Assembly: GCF_024586455.1 (NCBI RefSeq)
Contig: NC_065923.1
Coordinates: 38,240,370 to 38,304,369, forward strand
Origin: Bactrocera neohumeralis
Taxonomy: Eukaryota; Arthropoda; Insecta; Diptera; Tephritidae
Reading direction: 5' to 3'
Length of the DNA: 64,000 nucleotides
Below the pieces are notes generated by a model. It did not search any database and was not told the DNA's origin. It saw only the letters and a program-made list of their open reading frames with translations. Positions 31,469 through 43,718 of this stretch are shown piece by piece. Position 1 is the first letter of the stretch, and each line of letters opens with the position of its first letter. Position numbers and translations under genes: made by a program.

Positions 31469-32581
31469 TTGGGTAGCCGAAAAAGTCTTTTCGTATTTTG
31501 TCAATAGATGTCGTTGCAGTCGTATATCTCCAGTGCTATACCATATAGTGTAGGAAAAATCGCCATATTTTGAAATTTTTGTATAAAAAAGGAAAGAATG
31601 CCACGCAAGCTACCAATGAAATTTGCGAAGTTTACGGAGACGTTGCCGTATCAGTTCGTGTAGCACAACAATGGTTCGCTCGCTTCCGTTCTGAAAATGT
31701 CGATGTGAAAGATGCACCTCGCTCTGGTCGACCTGTCGTCGAAAAAGTCGATGAAATTATGAAAAAGATTGACCAGGACCGCACCATAAGCAGCCATAAG
31801 ATCGCTAAGGAACTTAAAATTAATCATCAAAAAGTTTTGAACCATTTAAAAAAGGTTGGCTACAAAAAAAAAAAGCTCGATGTGTGGGTACCACATGAAT
31901 TGGAAAATTTTATGGCTGAAACAAAATGAAATCGAACCATTTTTGAAGCGAATGGTAACGGGAGACGAAAAGTTAATCAAATACGATAATATTGTGCGAA
32001 AAAAATCATGGTCTAGGCGTTGTGAAGCTCAACAAATGGTTGCAAAGCCAGGATTAACGCCTCAAAAGGTTATGCTGGGTGTTTGGTGGGATTGGAAAGG
32101 AATCAACCACTATGAGCGATTGATTCTAAGTTTTAATGTCAACAACTGATGAGATTGAAGCAAGCAATAAAAAAGCGACTAGAACTGATCAACGGAAAGG
32201 GCTTCGTCTTCCATCAGGACAACGCTAGACCACAAACATCTTTGATGACTCGGAAAAAACTGGGAGAGCTTGGCTGGGAAGTTTTGATGCATCCATCATT
32301 TAGCCCCAACCTTGCACTATCGGACTTCCATTTGTTTCGATCGATGCAGAACTCTCCTAATGGAGTAAAGTTAGCTTCAAGAGAAGCCTGTGAAAATTAC
32401 TTGTCGCAGTTTTTCGCCGAGAAACCAGAAAAGTTTTACACTGATGGAATAATGTCTCTAGCGGAAAAATGGCAAAAAGTGGCAAAAAGGTATACAAGTA
32501 TATTTGCTTCATTCAAGTTCATTATAAAAAAATAAGTTGAATTTTGATTAGAAATACGAAAATACTTTTTCGACTACCTTA
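31469..32581 (+). mobile_element. mariner element with both ends, frameshifted transposase
   Basis: Inverted ends GGGTAGCCGAAAAAGTCTTT (31471) and, reversed, AAGGTAGTCGAAAAAGTATT (32580) are flanked by TA. Three consecutive frames give the transposase: 31570-31929 (helix-turn-helix, RSGRPVVEKVDEI, KKLDVWVPHELE), 31920-32148 (FLKRMVTGDEK, WSRRCEAQQ, GVWWDWKGINHYE) and 32149-32535 (FHQDNARPQTS, SPNLALSDFHLF, FFAEKPEKFYTDG). All three catalytic Asp are present, the last two 34 apart. Lost codons near 31925 and 32135, and frame changes there, abolish function. SPDLAPSD has become SPNLALSD. Confidence 0.85.
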
Positions 32582-32589
32582 TATATAAA

Positions 32590-34045
32590 TTTTACTTTTT
32601 TCTGCATTTTTTTGTTACTCTGGAATATAAGTGATCCACATAAGTTATGTTAGTCTGGCAGGCTAATGAGCGACGTCATAGGCCAGTGTAGGTCCTTAGC
32701 GTTAACTGATGAAGTGTCGTAACGTTATAAAGTTTTGCACTCAGGTGGATTGTTTCACGCCCACATAATTGTAAAAACTTAGTTTTGTGTGATATAATTC
32801 GAACTCGTAAGCTTCTAAGATAGTGGAGAGTGGTATTATTTACGACACTTTGAAGGTATAGACGCATAGAACGCTTATTTTTCAAAATCAAACTGAGACT
32901 TAAATATATTTGACATTTCGTTTAATTTTTTTACACATCTACATTTACATATTCTCATAATACTGCAATACTCGTTTCGCGCTCAGCAATTTGCATTGAC
33001 GAAGAGGCCTTCACATTTCCATATTTGTGCACATACACTATACACAACCACACTAACATATTTATTAATGCTTTTATATGGATTTTAAACTGTGTTTAAG
33101 TAAAATATGCAGTTTTAAGTTTTTTTTAATTTTTTTTTTTGTTTTTTTGCATTGATATGGCGAATTTGAAACACGCGTTTAACTGGTTCTATAAGCTGGT
33201 GCAAGTGTGTGCCGCGATGTGTGTGCAACCAACACACATGCAATACTGAACTTTTAATTAAATAACAAAGCAATGGAAAAGCAAAAGTTATACGAAGTAG
33301 TGAAAGATAAGTGGGGAGCGAGCAGCAAGAAGAGGAGTAGGAAATTAAATTTATAATTATGTACTGTAGAACTTGTACTTTTCCCTTGAACAAATACAAG
33401 TTGTCGGCGTGCAAACTAGTTGTCGGTGACTATGCGAGCTGCCTTCGCTGGTGTTTTCTTTGTTCTGATAAATTCTTGATTTCTTGTTTGGCGTGCGTGA
33501 GTCAATGACAAAAAGAACAAAAGCACCATTCTACAGATATACATACATTCTTTATTCTTTATAAGATTATGAATTTTATTGTGCAAAGGTTATCCACATG
33601 CGCACATATATACAAGTATGTGTGTGCAGAAAAAATGCTGGTAATGAAAGAAGCTCGATGTCACGTGCCAGTTGTTGCGCGTCTAGCTAGTGCTAAGCTC
33701 ATGTTACTGCTTACATAGGCAATTACATAAAGCATTTTTATATTTTATTATAATAAAACTTACAATTACACGCTAAAGGTTTACGGCTAGCCGTTCGTGA
33801 TTGCTCACTTACAAACATTTGCGCAACTAAAGGCCTAATTGCAGCTCATTACCTCACTTCATCTCAATCTCCAGCAGGCAGCTTATATCAGAGCTTGCAT
33901 TGCATGATGGAATGACTTGCACGAAGCTCTCTTCTAGACATAGAACTTCGCAGTTACATTTGTTAATAATTTTTCACTAATCTTTGCTTAATTAATTTGG
34001 TGAAGTTCATGAAAAATTGTGATAAGAATTTCTTAATTTTATTTT
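32590..34045. other. Unique-looking spacer, no gene seen
   Basis: Contains a poly-T tract (33120-33145) and short CA/GT runs. The minus frame at 33115-33414 ends in the poly-T tract and is not supported. No splice pattern recognised. Confidence 0.4.
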
Positions 34046-34050
34046 AATGA

Positions 34051-34586
34051 AAAACAAGAAAAAACGTTAACTTCGGTTGCACCGAAGCTAAATACCCTTC
34101 ACAGGTGCATTTCTGTTAGTAACTACATATGTGTTCAGTTTGTATGGAAGCTATATGCTATAGTTAACCGATCTAATCAATTTCTTCGGAGATTACATTG
34201 TTGCTTTCGAAAATAATATATACCAAATTTCGTGAATATATCTTGTCAAATTTGAAAGTTGTCCATACAAGAACTTGATTCCGATCGTTCAGTTTGTATG
34301 GCAGCTATATGTTATAGTGGTCCGATATCGGCCGTTCCGACAAATGAGCAGCTTCTTAAAGAGAAAATGACGTTTGCAAAATTTCAAAACGATATCTCAA
34401 AAACTGAGGGACTAGTTCGTATATATACAGACAGACAGACGGACAGACAGACGGACATGGCTAAATCGACTCAGCTCGACATACTGATCATTTATATATG
34501 TATATACTTTATAGGGTCTCCGACGATTTCTTCTGGGTGTTACAAACTTCGTGACAAACTTAATACACCTTGTTCAGGGTATAATA
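34051..34586 (+). repeat. Dispersed repeat H, most complete copy
   Basis: Left end hairpin CTTCGGTTGCACCGAAG (34071-34087) followed by AAATACCCTTCACAGGTG. Blocks in order: TATGGAAGCTATATGCTATA, TCGGAGATTACATTGTTG, GTTTGTATGGCAGCTATATG, CCGATATCGGCCGTTCCGAC, TCTCAAAAACTGAGGGACTA, a GACAGACAGACGGACAGACA run, CGACTCAGCTCGACATACTG, GGGTGTTACAAACTTCGTGA and the right end GTTCAGGGTATAATAAATG. No coding capacity. Serves as the reference for the other copies in the window. Confidence 0.8.
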
Positions 34587-34759
34587 AATGAAATCGCCAT
34601 GCTTGATGCACCCTTTATTTGTATGTATTCACATAACTTCAATTAGTAAGCTTAATGACCCGCTAAATACTTAGAATTAAAATTTAGGGAAATTAATGAG
34701 AAATATTATAATAGTGACTGCATCGCTTGACTGGCTTAAGTGGATGATGATAACGGATA

Positions 34760-35345
34760 AGGGATTTGAAGTGTTGCAGATTTTATTAGACAGTTTTTAT
34801 TTAGAAGTAAGACCGCGACTGGTTCGAATGACATTTAGGGCCGTATCTCTACAATATAGCGGCGAATATTCCCTTCCAAGGCGATAATCCTCACAAAAAA
34901 TTGTCCAGTGGCGTTAAATCGCACGATTTTAGAGGCCGCGGCACATGCCTACTACGCGAGATAAGTTTTCTTCAGTAGATTGATTGTTTCATTATCGTCA
35001 CAACAGCCTCCAATTCATATACGAGAAAGTCCTTAATCACGGCTCTATATGAATTAGTTATTGACGGTAATAGTATGATCTGCTTCATTTTTGGAGAAAT
35101 TTTGACTAATGAATCACTCTGCCCATATAGCACACCAGACAGTGACTTTTTGAGAATGTAATGAAGTCTCAAAAGGAAGGTCTCTCATACAAGGCTTTTG
35201 TTTTATTTTCTTTGGGGCGCTTTGGTGGCGGTTCCCAAACCTAGCGCAAAATTCTGAGGAATGATGATTCGCCTTCTCACTTTAGCTCGTCTTCTAACAG
35301 ATGTTTTTTGGTCACCTAAAGAATACTTCGCCTAAAACCGGAAGA
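34760..35345 (-). pseudogene. DUF4817-type transposase relic, catalytic part
   Basis: The minus strand reads GVLYGQSDSLV, then YRAVIKDFLVYELEA (expected RYRAMI.DFL.PELE), and further on PRPLKSCDLTPLDNFL-like sequence and NIRRYIVEIRP. Order and content fit the second half of the same transposase family as at 43719-45115, with frameshifts between pieces. The DNA-binding half is missing. Confidence 0.6.
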
Positions 35346-35597
35346 CGTGAGCTGCTTCAGCCATATGTAAAATAATCGTTTCTGGCCACTACCAAGTAAA
35401 TTGCGCTCAGAGAACTTTCGTCAATTGCGTGAACTTCTACACATGACTCCATCCTCTCTAAGTCACTCATTATTCCCGTTGTTGTTGTTGTTTTTGTAGC
35501 GAAAGAATTCTGCCAAGTTGACAGTCCTTGGCCGGATAAAAGTCCGGGTCCGTTCCGGTTACCTAGACCCGATTGTCGTGGAAACGGCTCATTATTC

Positions 35598-36005
35598 ACG
35601 ACCTGTAATACATATGGTGCAGAGGTGTGGAGATCGACAATATCTGATAAGTCGACGTTACGAGTTTTCGACAGAAAGGATTTGCAGAAGATTTATGGTC
35701 CTTTAAGCATTGGCAACGGCAAATATTGCATTCAATGGAACGATGAGCTGTACGAGTTTTACGACGACATTGACAGAGTTCAGCGAATTAAGAGGCAACG
35801 GCTACGCTCGCTAGTTCATGTCGTCCTTATGGACGAAAACACTCCATTTTTGAGAGTACTCGACACAGTACCCACCGGGGGAAGGAAGAGGAAGTTTTCC
35901 ACTCCTTTGGAAAGAAATAATAAGGGCCTGGCTACACTTCAAATCGCGCTTAATGGCGCATTGCAGTAAACTCGGCTATAACTGCGTAAGCGGTATCTAC
36001 GCTAA
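35598..36005 (+). mobile_element. RTE/BovB-like non-LTR fragment
   Basis: Begins at the ..YGAE motif (ATACATATGGTGCAGAGG) and reads STLRVFDRKDLQKIYGPLS, IQWNDELYEFYDDIDRV, QRIKRQRL, VLMDENTPFLRVLDTVPTGG, ending GCGTAAGCGGTATCTACGCT. It is more diverged than the copies at 24303 and 55505 and lacks the GAA tail. A transposase relic follows directly. Confidence 0.75.
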
Positions 36006-36009
36006 TGAA

Positions 36010-36380
36010 AAATAAGACGATTTGCGTCTTGACAATGGATTGTGGATTATCATCACTCCAAATGCCACAATTTCGTTTACTAACGTATCCTTTTAACCAA
36101 AAGCAATCTTCAGCGCTAACATTTTTTTTTGTAAAAATCTTGTTTAGTGTTAATCTCGTTTTAGACCCCTTCACCCAACGCTCTTACGATGCGCTTGATG
36201 ATCACTCGACTTCCATACTTATGAGAGTTTGTTTTTGTACGCCCGAAAACCAAGATCCATACGCAAACTCTTCTATAAAGTGGATGGATACAGTTCCAAT
36301 TATTGCGCACGATCTCGTCTTGGCAATAGCGTCTTCGGTGCGCACTGTACGGCATCACTGAGCATTATCTAGAAGGGTAA
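36010..36380 (-). pseudogene. DUF4817-type transposase relic around the first catalytic residue
   Basis: The minus strand near 36150-36030 gives KIFTKKNVSAEDCFWLKGYV then SKRNCGIWSDDNPQ, matching the family's KIIFSDEAHFWLNGYVNKQN...WS.DNP. The SDEA motif has become SAED, so the first catalytic Asp is displaced. The + frame 36005-36361 is its shadow. Confidence 0.65.
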
Positions 36381-36384
36381 ATAT

Positions 36385-38500
36385 AGTGCGAAACCGATCC
36401 AAAATTGCTTGAACTACCGACTCTGCTTGGCCAAGATGTCTTTAGATTTTTTCACAAATATTAATGTTAAGCTGTGAAACACTAGAGCGAATAAAGGCCA
36501 TATATTGGAGCAATAACAAGCCTCTCAATATCTGACAAAAAAAGTAGCAGAAACTACGAAAAACAATGATCCCGCAAACCGACATATTGCCATGTTAAAG
36601 CAATAAATATTCCTGCATTACAATTTAAGAGCCTTGGCCAACATTCACCCGCACACGACAATATTTTATTATTGCATGGCATAAGTGCGGGCGTTGACCA
36701 GGCACAGAGCACAAGCCATTTGTTGAAATAGGCAAAAAATGTGGCATTATGTAAATAATTCAGAACTGCAGCCAACAGCTACACACACACACATTAACAA
36801 GCCGAAAAAATTTGAATGTCTATTTCCGCCCCAGGTGACACAGATTTCCGGCTTAACGAAAACGACAACACAGCACAAGACGGCCGAAATATGTTTTCAT
36901 TTGGCTTTTTGGCCGAACAACATAAAACTTTCGGTTTCGAAGCGATTTTTCGCAAACAAATTGAAATTAGTAACACACTTTTCATTCGAATTCGTAATTG
37001 TTACTAGGTCGCTTATTCAACAAATTTTGGGCATATTCATAACATTAGATAACTAACGGCCGGAAACGAGGTTTATTTGACATTACTTTTTAGCTTTGTT
37101 AGCACTTAATTACTTTTATTTCTACTTTTCGTCCGCAGTCGGTATAAAATTCGGCGCATCATTAAAGACCCGAACAAGCGGGCAAACAGACATACACGCA
37201 GACATGCTTGTGGCTAGTCTACTTGGCTTAAGAAATTCCCACAATTAAGGATTGCTTAATTGGCTTGCCTACAGCTCATCTTGAGGTTAGCAGTGTTGGC
37301 TAGAAGACTTAGCGGTATTAAAGTCGAATTATGACGTCTGTTTGTATTTTATTATAACACTCGTACTTTGTTGCTTCCGTTTTAGTGGCATGACTTTACA
37401 ACTACATGTAATAAGTAAACGTAATATTATAATAGACATAAAAATCTCACGCATTCAACCTTGACAGGCTTACGTCGAACTTCTTTTTTTATTTTTAATT
37501 TAAGTGCTTAATTTTTTGCGCCAAGGAAATGCTTTAACCCACAAACATACCAACGAAAGATATTTGAATTTCAGGTAAAGTGGTTTATCCGCTTCAAAGA
37601 AAGTCGTTCTTGCCTTTTACGGAAAGTTAGAATTCGGTTAGTGATTATTATTGTTAACTGGCTAAAGAATAATCATCCTATTCGTTGTCACTCTTATAAA
37701 ACTAAAGCTACTTGAGCCGAAGGTCCCATCCACAAGAGAACATCTGTCGATTTCTTGCTAAATCGAAATAGCAAGGCAAGGCAAGAGAGCGCTCTTCCTC
37801 TGCTAACCTCATCTGACATCTTATTATATATTTTTTTCCATAACTATAGATTCCGTCTCCATTCGAATAAAATTATCCTCTAATAAAGATTGAAACAACT
37901 TCCCATCATCCGATCATCTTATGCCGTACGCACTATCTCAAATCTTAGCGTTCATTATTATGGGTATTATGATCATAAGCCTCTCAAGAAAAATCTTAGT
38001 TCCGCTCATTGAGAGAGCAATTTACTTCTTAGCTTTCTCCACTGCTTAGAAAAGCCTTCCTTCACATATGCGTTTCTATCTTAGATTTTATAGGCTAAAA
38101 TTGTTCCCATGTTTGTTCTGATTCAACAGTAAATACAAGTTTCTAAACATTGGCTTGGAAGTTAAAATGCGACTTGAGGTTTTCCCTTGAGAGGGGAAGA
38201 GAGCAACTATTTCGCTATCTCCATGTTCCAAGCACATGTTTCTTGATAAATCTTTATTGTAAACTTATTGCCAATAGCTCAGTTAGTAAACAACCATTTA
38301 AGGCATTTCTAAAATGGATCAAATGAATTTGTTTAAAATTTAAAAAGTTCTATTATATTCGACACGAGAGTCCGTTACACATTTTTCTCCGCGGTTTTTA
38401 TGGCTCTCTCCAGACAGTCATTGGCTCACTATGTATATCAGCCACAAAGTTTACTAAGAAATATTCCAGGTAGAAACAACCTTATTAACTGAAACTATAT
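36385..38500. other. Spacer, no gene seen
   Basis: Balanced unique-looking sequence to about 37650, then AT-rich sequence with repeated GAGAG/CTCTC motifs (37740-38460) that is reminiscent of an LTR but shows no paired copy, primer site or coding region. Not assigned. Confidence 0.35.
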
Positions 38501-38502
38501 CT

Positions 38503-39352
38503 TAAACTCTAATTTAAGCTCTAACTCTTAATTTCTAACTTTTAGATTCTAAACTTTAACTTAAAATCTAACTTAAATTCTTACTTAAAATGTAATTTAA
38601 ACTCTAACTGAAACTCTAACTTAAAAACTAAGCTAAATGCTTAATTAAACTCTAACTTAAACTCTAATTTAACTCTAACTCAAACTCTAACTTAACTTTA
38701 ACTTAAACTCTAATTTAAACTCTAAATTAAACTCTAACTTAAACTCTTACTTGAAATGTAATTTAAGGTCTAACTCTTAAACTCTAACTTAAACTCGAAT
38801 TTAAATTCTAAATTAAAATCTAACTTAAACTCTAACTTAACTCTAATTTAACTCTAACTTAAACTGTAATTTAAACTTTAACTCTTAGTTTCGAACTCTT
38901 AGACTCTAACTTAAACTCAAACGTAAAATCTAATTTAAACTCTTACTTGAAATGTAATTTAAACTCTAACTCTTAAACTCTAACTTAAACTCTAAGTTAA
39001 ATTCTAAATTAAACTCTAACTTAAACTTCAATTTAAACTCTAACTGAAACTCTAATTTAAATTATAAATTAAACTCTAACTTTAACTCTAAATTCAACTC
39101 AAACTTAAACTCTAACTTAACTCTAATTAAACTCTAACTCTTAGCTTCTAAACTCTTACTTGAAAGGTAATTTAAGCTTTAACTCTTAAACTCTATCTTA
39201 AACTCTAACGTAAACTCTAACTTAAACTCTAACTTATATTCTAAAATCAACTATAACTTAAATCTGACTTAAACTCTAACTTAACTCTAATTTAAACTCT
39301 AATTTAAACTCTAAATTAAACTCAAACTTAAACTCTAACAGAAACTCTATCA
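38503..39352. repeat. 12-bp minisatellite, about 850 bp
   Basis: Dozens of imperfect copies of AAACTCTAACTT (variants AAACTCTAATTT, AACTCTTACTTG, AAACTCTAAATT). Some units are 11 or 18 bases. Blocks such as ACTCTTACTTGAAATGTAAT recur at intervals (near 38740, 38939 and 39146), showing higher-order copying. No open frame. Confidence 0.9.
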
Positions 39353-39354
39353 AT

Positions 39355-41268
39355 TGTAGTCTATCTGAATTTTGACTTACTCTTCCGTATTTGAGGTCTC
39401 CTCTTGTAATTCAAGGGAACTACTGAACATAGCAGTGCCTTCTTTTAATTTTTTTACAGTTCTTTCATGCTTAGATAATCATTTTTTCTTCCGGTATAAT
39501 CATTAGCTGCGTGGCCCTTTGGAACGTGCAGTTTATTACAGGTGTTCAATTTAGTTTCTCTTATGCAGTAAGTTCCGGTAGCTATTGCCCGCTTTATGAG
39601 TGCTCATATATAAATACAACTCTGTGTGTACGTATGGCTGTGTGTGGCAGCCAAATAAAGCAATGGCAGCAGTCTCAAGCATTTCAATGGCATTCGTAGC
39701 AGCAACAACGCAACGTCAGCAACTTCGTCAGCATTATCATCAACATTATCATCATACATATTTATCAGGTATGGCCGCTGCATGCCACAAATAACACTGT
39801 TCATTATCATATTCATATCTGTTGTTTATGCGCCGAGATCTCTGGCTTTTTATTTGTGCTGCTATCATTGTTATTGCTGCTGTAAGAGTGTCTGCGGCTG
39901 CCGTCGATTTGTGGCAGCCGACGGCAAGTTTTGCTTCATTGCTGCCTTATTTTGTTTTGCCTGCCAGTATTTGTGCAGTCTGTTCTTGGCTTGTTTATTG
40001 CCGCTGACTTGACGCATATTACACGAAAACAAACAAACAACACAGCCAAGTACTTGCTGCTTTACTCGCTGTCGTTAGCTGCCATTGTTGCTGCTTTAGC
40101 ATTCACCTACTTTTCACCTTGTTAGCCGCTGCCCATCTCACGTCAAGACGGCTGACGTTGCTGACTTTACTGACGCCGCTGTTCACGGCTGTTGTTATCG
40201 CTTTGCGCTGATGTTTTTAACGGTGTTGTTTTTTTTTTTGCTGCTCACGCCGAGATTACCGCGCTCGCGCACTGTCGGTGTTGTCGGCGCTGTCGACAGT
40301 TGTTATTACTGCCAGCTTCAACTACACCACCATATGGTGGTGGCTTCCAACGCTGACTTACCCGTAGTTTAGGTGAATTTGTGTGGAAGAAGTAAAACCG
40401 TCAAATAATAACAATGAAAGCTGCACAGCCACGGTGCCACATCCGTAGCCGCCAATGCCGCCACTGCCACTACTGCCACCTCGGTCGACACCATTGCACA
40501 CACACACACAGCGTCTGCCGGCAACTGTGAAAAAATACGGTCAAGTGGAAACACAAACAATGCGCGAATGGCCGAGAACGCTAACTAGTCAAGACTGCCA
40601 TGAAATGTAAGAAAGTTAATTAGGCTTAAAAACGTTCGCCCATAAAGCTGGCGCGGCGCGAAAGGTTCGAGGGCGCTGCTGCCGTTGACTGGTCAACGTC
40701 ACGGCTTGACAGCGACAATAACAGCAACAGCAGTATTATTGCCTCAGCACATTTACAGTTGAAATATTAGTATTGGAAAGGTTAACAACAGCGATTTCGC
40801 CCGGAAAATGTAAACAAACTAATAACAGCGTGCTTGAAAGGAAAGCGATAAAAAGGAGAGCTTACAGTCTCCGCTGCAGTAGGAAATCACAAATGAAAAG
40901 CTTAAAATTAAAATGGAAATAAAAGCAGCGCAAATTAACTGTAGTAAAATAATATATTTGTTGGATGCTTGTTCTTGACATGAAACATTTACTGGTCGAA
41001 TACAGTTCGCGAAAAGTGAAGCCATAATTAGCGCTAATAAAAATGTTCGTTAATTGATGATCTTTTCGCACAGAGTGCGATAAGAGGGAACCACCCGTGT
41101 GTAGAAAATATAACGTAATATCCATGTTATGGTTATTTTTATAGGGACTTTCATGACTAAAGGTCAACTATAGTTAAAATATTAAGTAGTGTTCGAATGT
41201 TAGAATCTTAAAGTAATTTTATACCCAACACAAGGTTTGTAACACGCAGAATTAAACGTCGAACACCC
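39355..41268. other. Unique GC-richer spacer
   Basis: Between 39500 and 40860 base composition is even, with GCTGCTG/CAGCAAC runs, and there is an 18-base perfect palindrome CACCACCATATGGTGGTG at 40325-40342. Looks like host intron, promoter or untranslated sequence, but no convincing exon was found. Confidence 0.4.
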
Positions 41269-41272
41269 TATA

Positions 41273-42504
41273 TTGGCTGGTCGAAAAAGTTTTTTCGTAT
41301 TTTGTCAATAGATGTCGTTGCAGTCGTATATGGTATCTCCAGTGCTACCAATCACAACCCATAGTATTGGAGAGATGAGATTTTGAGCTCTTTTAAACAA
41401 AAAAAAAAATAATAATTTCGGCAAGTTTGAAAAAAAGTTACAGCTGTTCAAAAATGAGTGAAAATAATAAAGAAATTCGCTATATTTTGAAATTTTTTGT
41501 ATAAAAAGGGAAGAATGCCACGCAAGCCACCAATGAAATTTGTGAAGTTTACGGAGACGATGCTGTATCAGTCCGTGTAGCACAACAATGGTTCGCTCGC
41601 TTCCGTTCTGAAAATGTCGATGTGAAAATGCACCGCGCTCTGGTCGACCTATCATTGAAAAAGTCGATGAAATTACGGAAAACATTGACCAGGACCGTCA
41701 CATAAACAACCATGACATCGCTAAGGGGCTTAACATTTATCATCAAACGGTTTTAAACCATTTAAAAAGGACTGGGTACAAAAAGAAACTCGATGTGTGG
41801 GAACCATCCATAACATCTGCGATTCTTTGCTGAAACAAAATGAAATCCAATCATTTCTGAAGTGAATGGTAACAGAAGACGAAAAGTGGTTCAAATACAA
41901 TAATAATGTGTGAAAAAGACCATGGGCCAAGCGTGTTGAAGCTCAATAAATGGTTGCAAAACCAATGCTGACGCCTCGAAAGGTTCTTTCTGAGAGTTTG
42001 GTGGCGTTAGAAAGGAATCATCTACTATGAGCTGCTCTAGCGTGGTCGAACGATTAATTCTACATTTTACTGTCAACAACTGATGAGATTGAAGCAAGCA
42101 ATCGTAAAAAAATGACCAGAACTTATTAACAGAAAGGACAACGCTAGATCACACACATCTTTGATGACTCGGTAAAAACTAGGAGAGCTTGCTTGGGAAG
42201 TTTTAATACATCCACCATATAGTCCTGACCTTGCACCATTGGACTACTATTTGCTTCGATTAATGCAGAAATCCCTTAATGTAGTAAAGTTGGCTGCAAG
42301 AGAAGCCTGCGATATTACTCTACTTGTCGCAGATTTTCGTAGAGAAACCAGAAAAGTTTTACACTGATGGAATAATGTCTCTAGTAGTAGTAGTAGTCTC
42401 TAGGAAAAATGGTTCATATTTGGTTCATTAAAGTTCATTAGAAATATAAAACCAAAAAATTGAAGTTTGATTAGAAATACGAAACAACTTTTTCGACTAT
42501 CCAA
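41273..42504 (+). mobile_element. mariner element with both ends, decayed transposase
   Basis: Ends TTGGCTGGTCGAAAAAGTTT and, reversed, TTGGATAGTCGAAAAAGTTG are flanked by TA (41271-41272 and 42505-42506). The 5' untranslated region and start (ATGAGTGAAAATAATAAAGA near 41455) are present, followed by transposase pieces NEICEVYGDDAVSVRVAQQW, then VTEDEKWFKYNNNV, YSPDLAPLDYYL and FVEKPEKFYTDG. Many stops and shifts. The first catalytic GD reads ED. Same family as the elements at 26848 and 31469. Confidence 0.85.
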
Positions 42505-42509
42505 TATTA

Positions 42510-43715
42510 TCGAATTTTGGTCAAAAAAAAATTATAATTCTTTGTAACATGCCCAGTAGATAGGGTTTTACATAAATAAGAGAACAATTAGAGAGAATTT
42601 ACTGCTGGACCTTTTTCTAGTTTTCTTAGTATATAGCCTCGCCATAAACTCATTGCGGTATATTACACCTATGAGCTGCTGGTGAATGTCGTTGCGACGC
42701 CTCAAATGTGGCGATATGCAGACATACTGATGCATATGATGTATTGACTATGCCTTTCTTTCGGTGCTCGCCACGGCCACGATTGCTTGCATTCAGTGCA
42801 GCAGCCAAGCAAAAGGCGAGAAACCGAGTTTTGCTGCGCTTTTCGCAGTAAAAGTCAAAGCTACGCGCAGTCGTTCTGCGCTGCAAACTAAATGAAAAGC
42901 AATTGAATGATGAAAAGTGCAATTTCTTTCATTTCTTGCCATAACTTTGTTTTTGTGCAATATAGCTTGAGCTGCTTCGCTTGAAGCCGCTTGTACGCTT
43001 GTACTTATTCACTTTTAATATTGCCGCGACACGTTCTCTTTTCCATTTGCTGCATTCTCGGCGCGTTTTCTGCCAATACTTCAATACTTTTCATTATATA
43101 CATATATATTTACACTTTTAGATATATATATAAGTGTGTGTATGTGCTAGTTGATTAGTAGGAAATAGAGAAACGAACCCATTTAAATTGCATACAATGG
43201 TGCATCTAAGAAATTCCTTTCTTTTTCATCAAGCAAACTTTGCGCTGCTGTCTACTCCACACATACACACACACACACATTTCATTGTCACTGTCAATGG
43301 CATTGATTTAAATTCTTCATCTCGATTTTCTTGATTTCCCCTTTGTGCTTTTAATGATATCGGTGTTGGTAGGCAAGTGGAATTCATTATTCTTCAGTGT
43401 TGTTGATTCTCGCTTTACATTCTTTCATGTCTCTTTACCTGTTTGTTTATTCTTTTTTTTGTTGTTGTGTTAAAACAGATTTCTAGGGCATGAAGAACGT
43501 TGGAGTTATTGAATCCTTCGTCGCAGAAAATCAAATTAGAACAGTTTTTAAATTGATTTTATTGAAACTAAATGCCCAGGCAATGTGAGAAGTTTTTCTT
43601 TCATTCGCATAGCGTAAACTCTCGAAGAAAATGAAAATCCATAAATGAAAGTTTGCACAAATCATATTGAAATTTTTAAGTAATAGCTTCAGTTTGATAT
43701 GTTATATGTCCATAA
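42510..43715. other. Spacer, no gene seen
   Basis: Unique-looking DNA with TATATA and CACACA microsatellites (43095-43145, 43260-43280). Minus frame 42650-42922 has no support. Confidence 0.4.
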
Positions 43716-43718
43716 CTA

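Noticed and set aside
37560..37590. Second recursive splice candidate TTTCAG|GTAAAG at 37574
   Set aside because: The sequence before it is purine-rich (CGAAAGATATTTGAA) and the donor is weak, so it does not meet the consensus.
37680..38480. Possible solo LTR
   Set aside because: Composition and repeated CTCTC/GAGAG motifs are suggestive, but no paired copy, no clear TG...CA ends, target duplication or primer site could be shown.
38503..39352. Telomere-like or CRISPR-like array
   Set aside because: Units are contiguous 12-mers without spacers. True flies do not use simple TTAGG-type telomeres, and the array is internal and decayed, so it is called a minisatellite.
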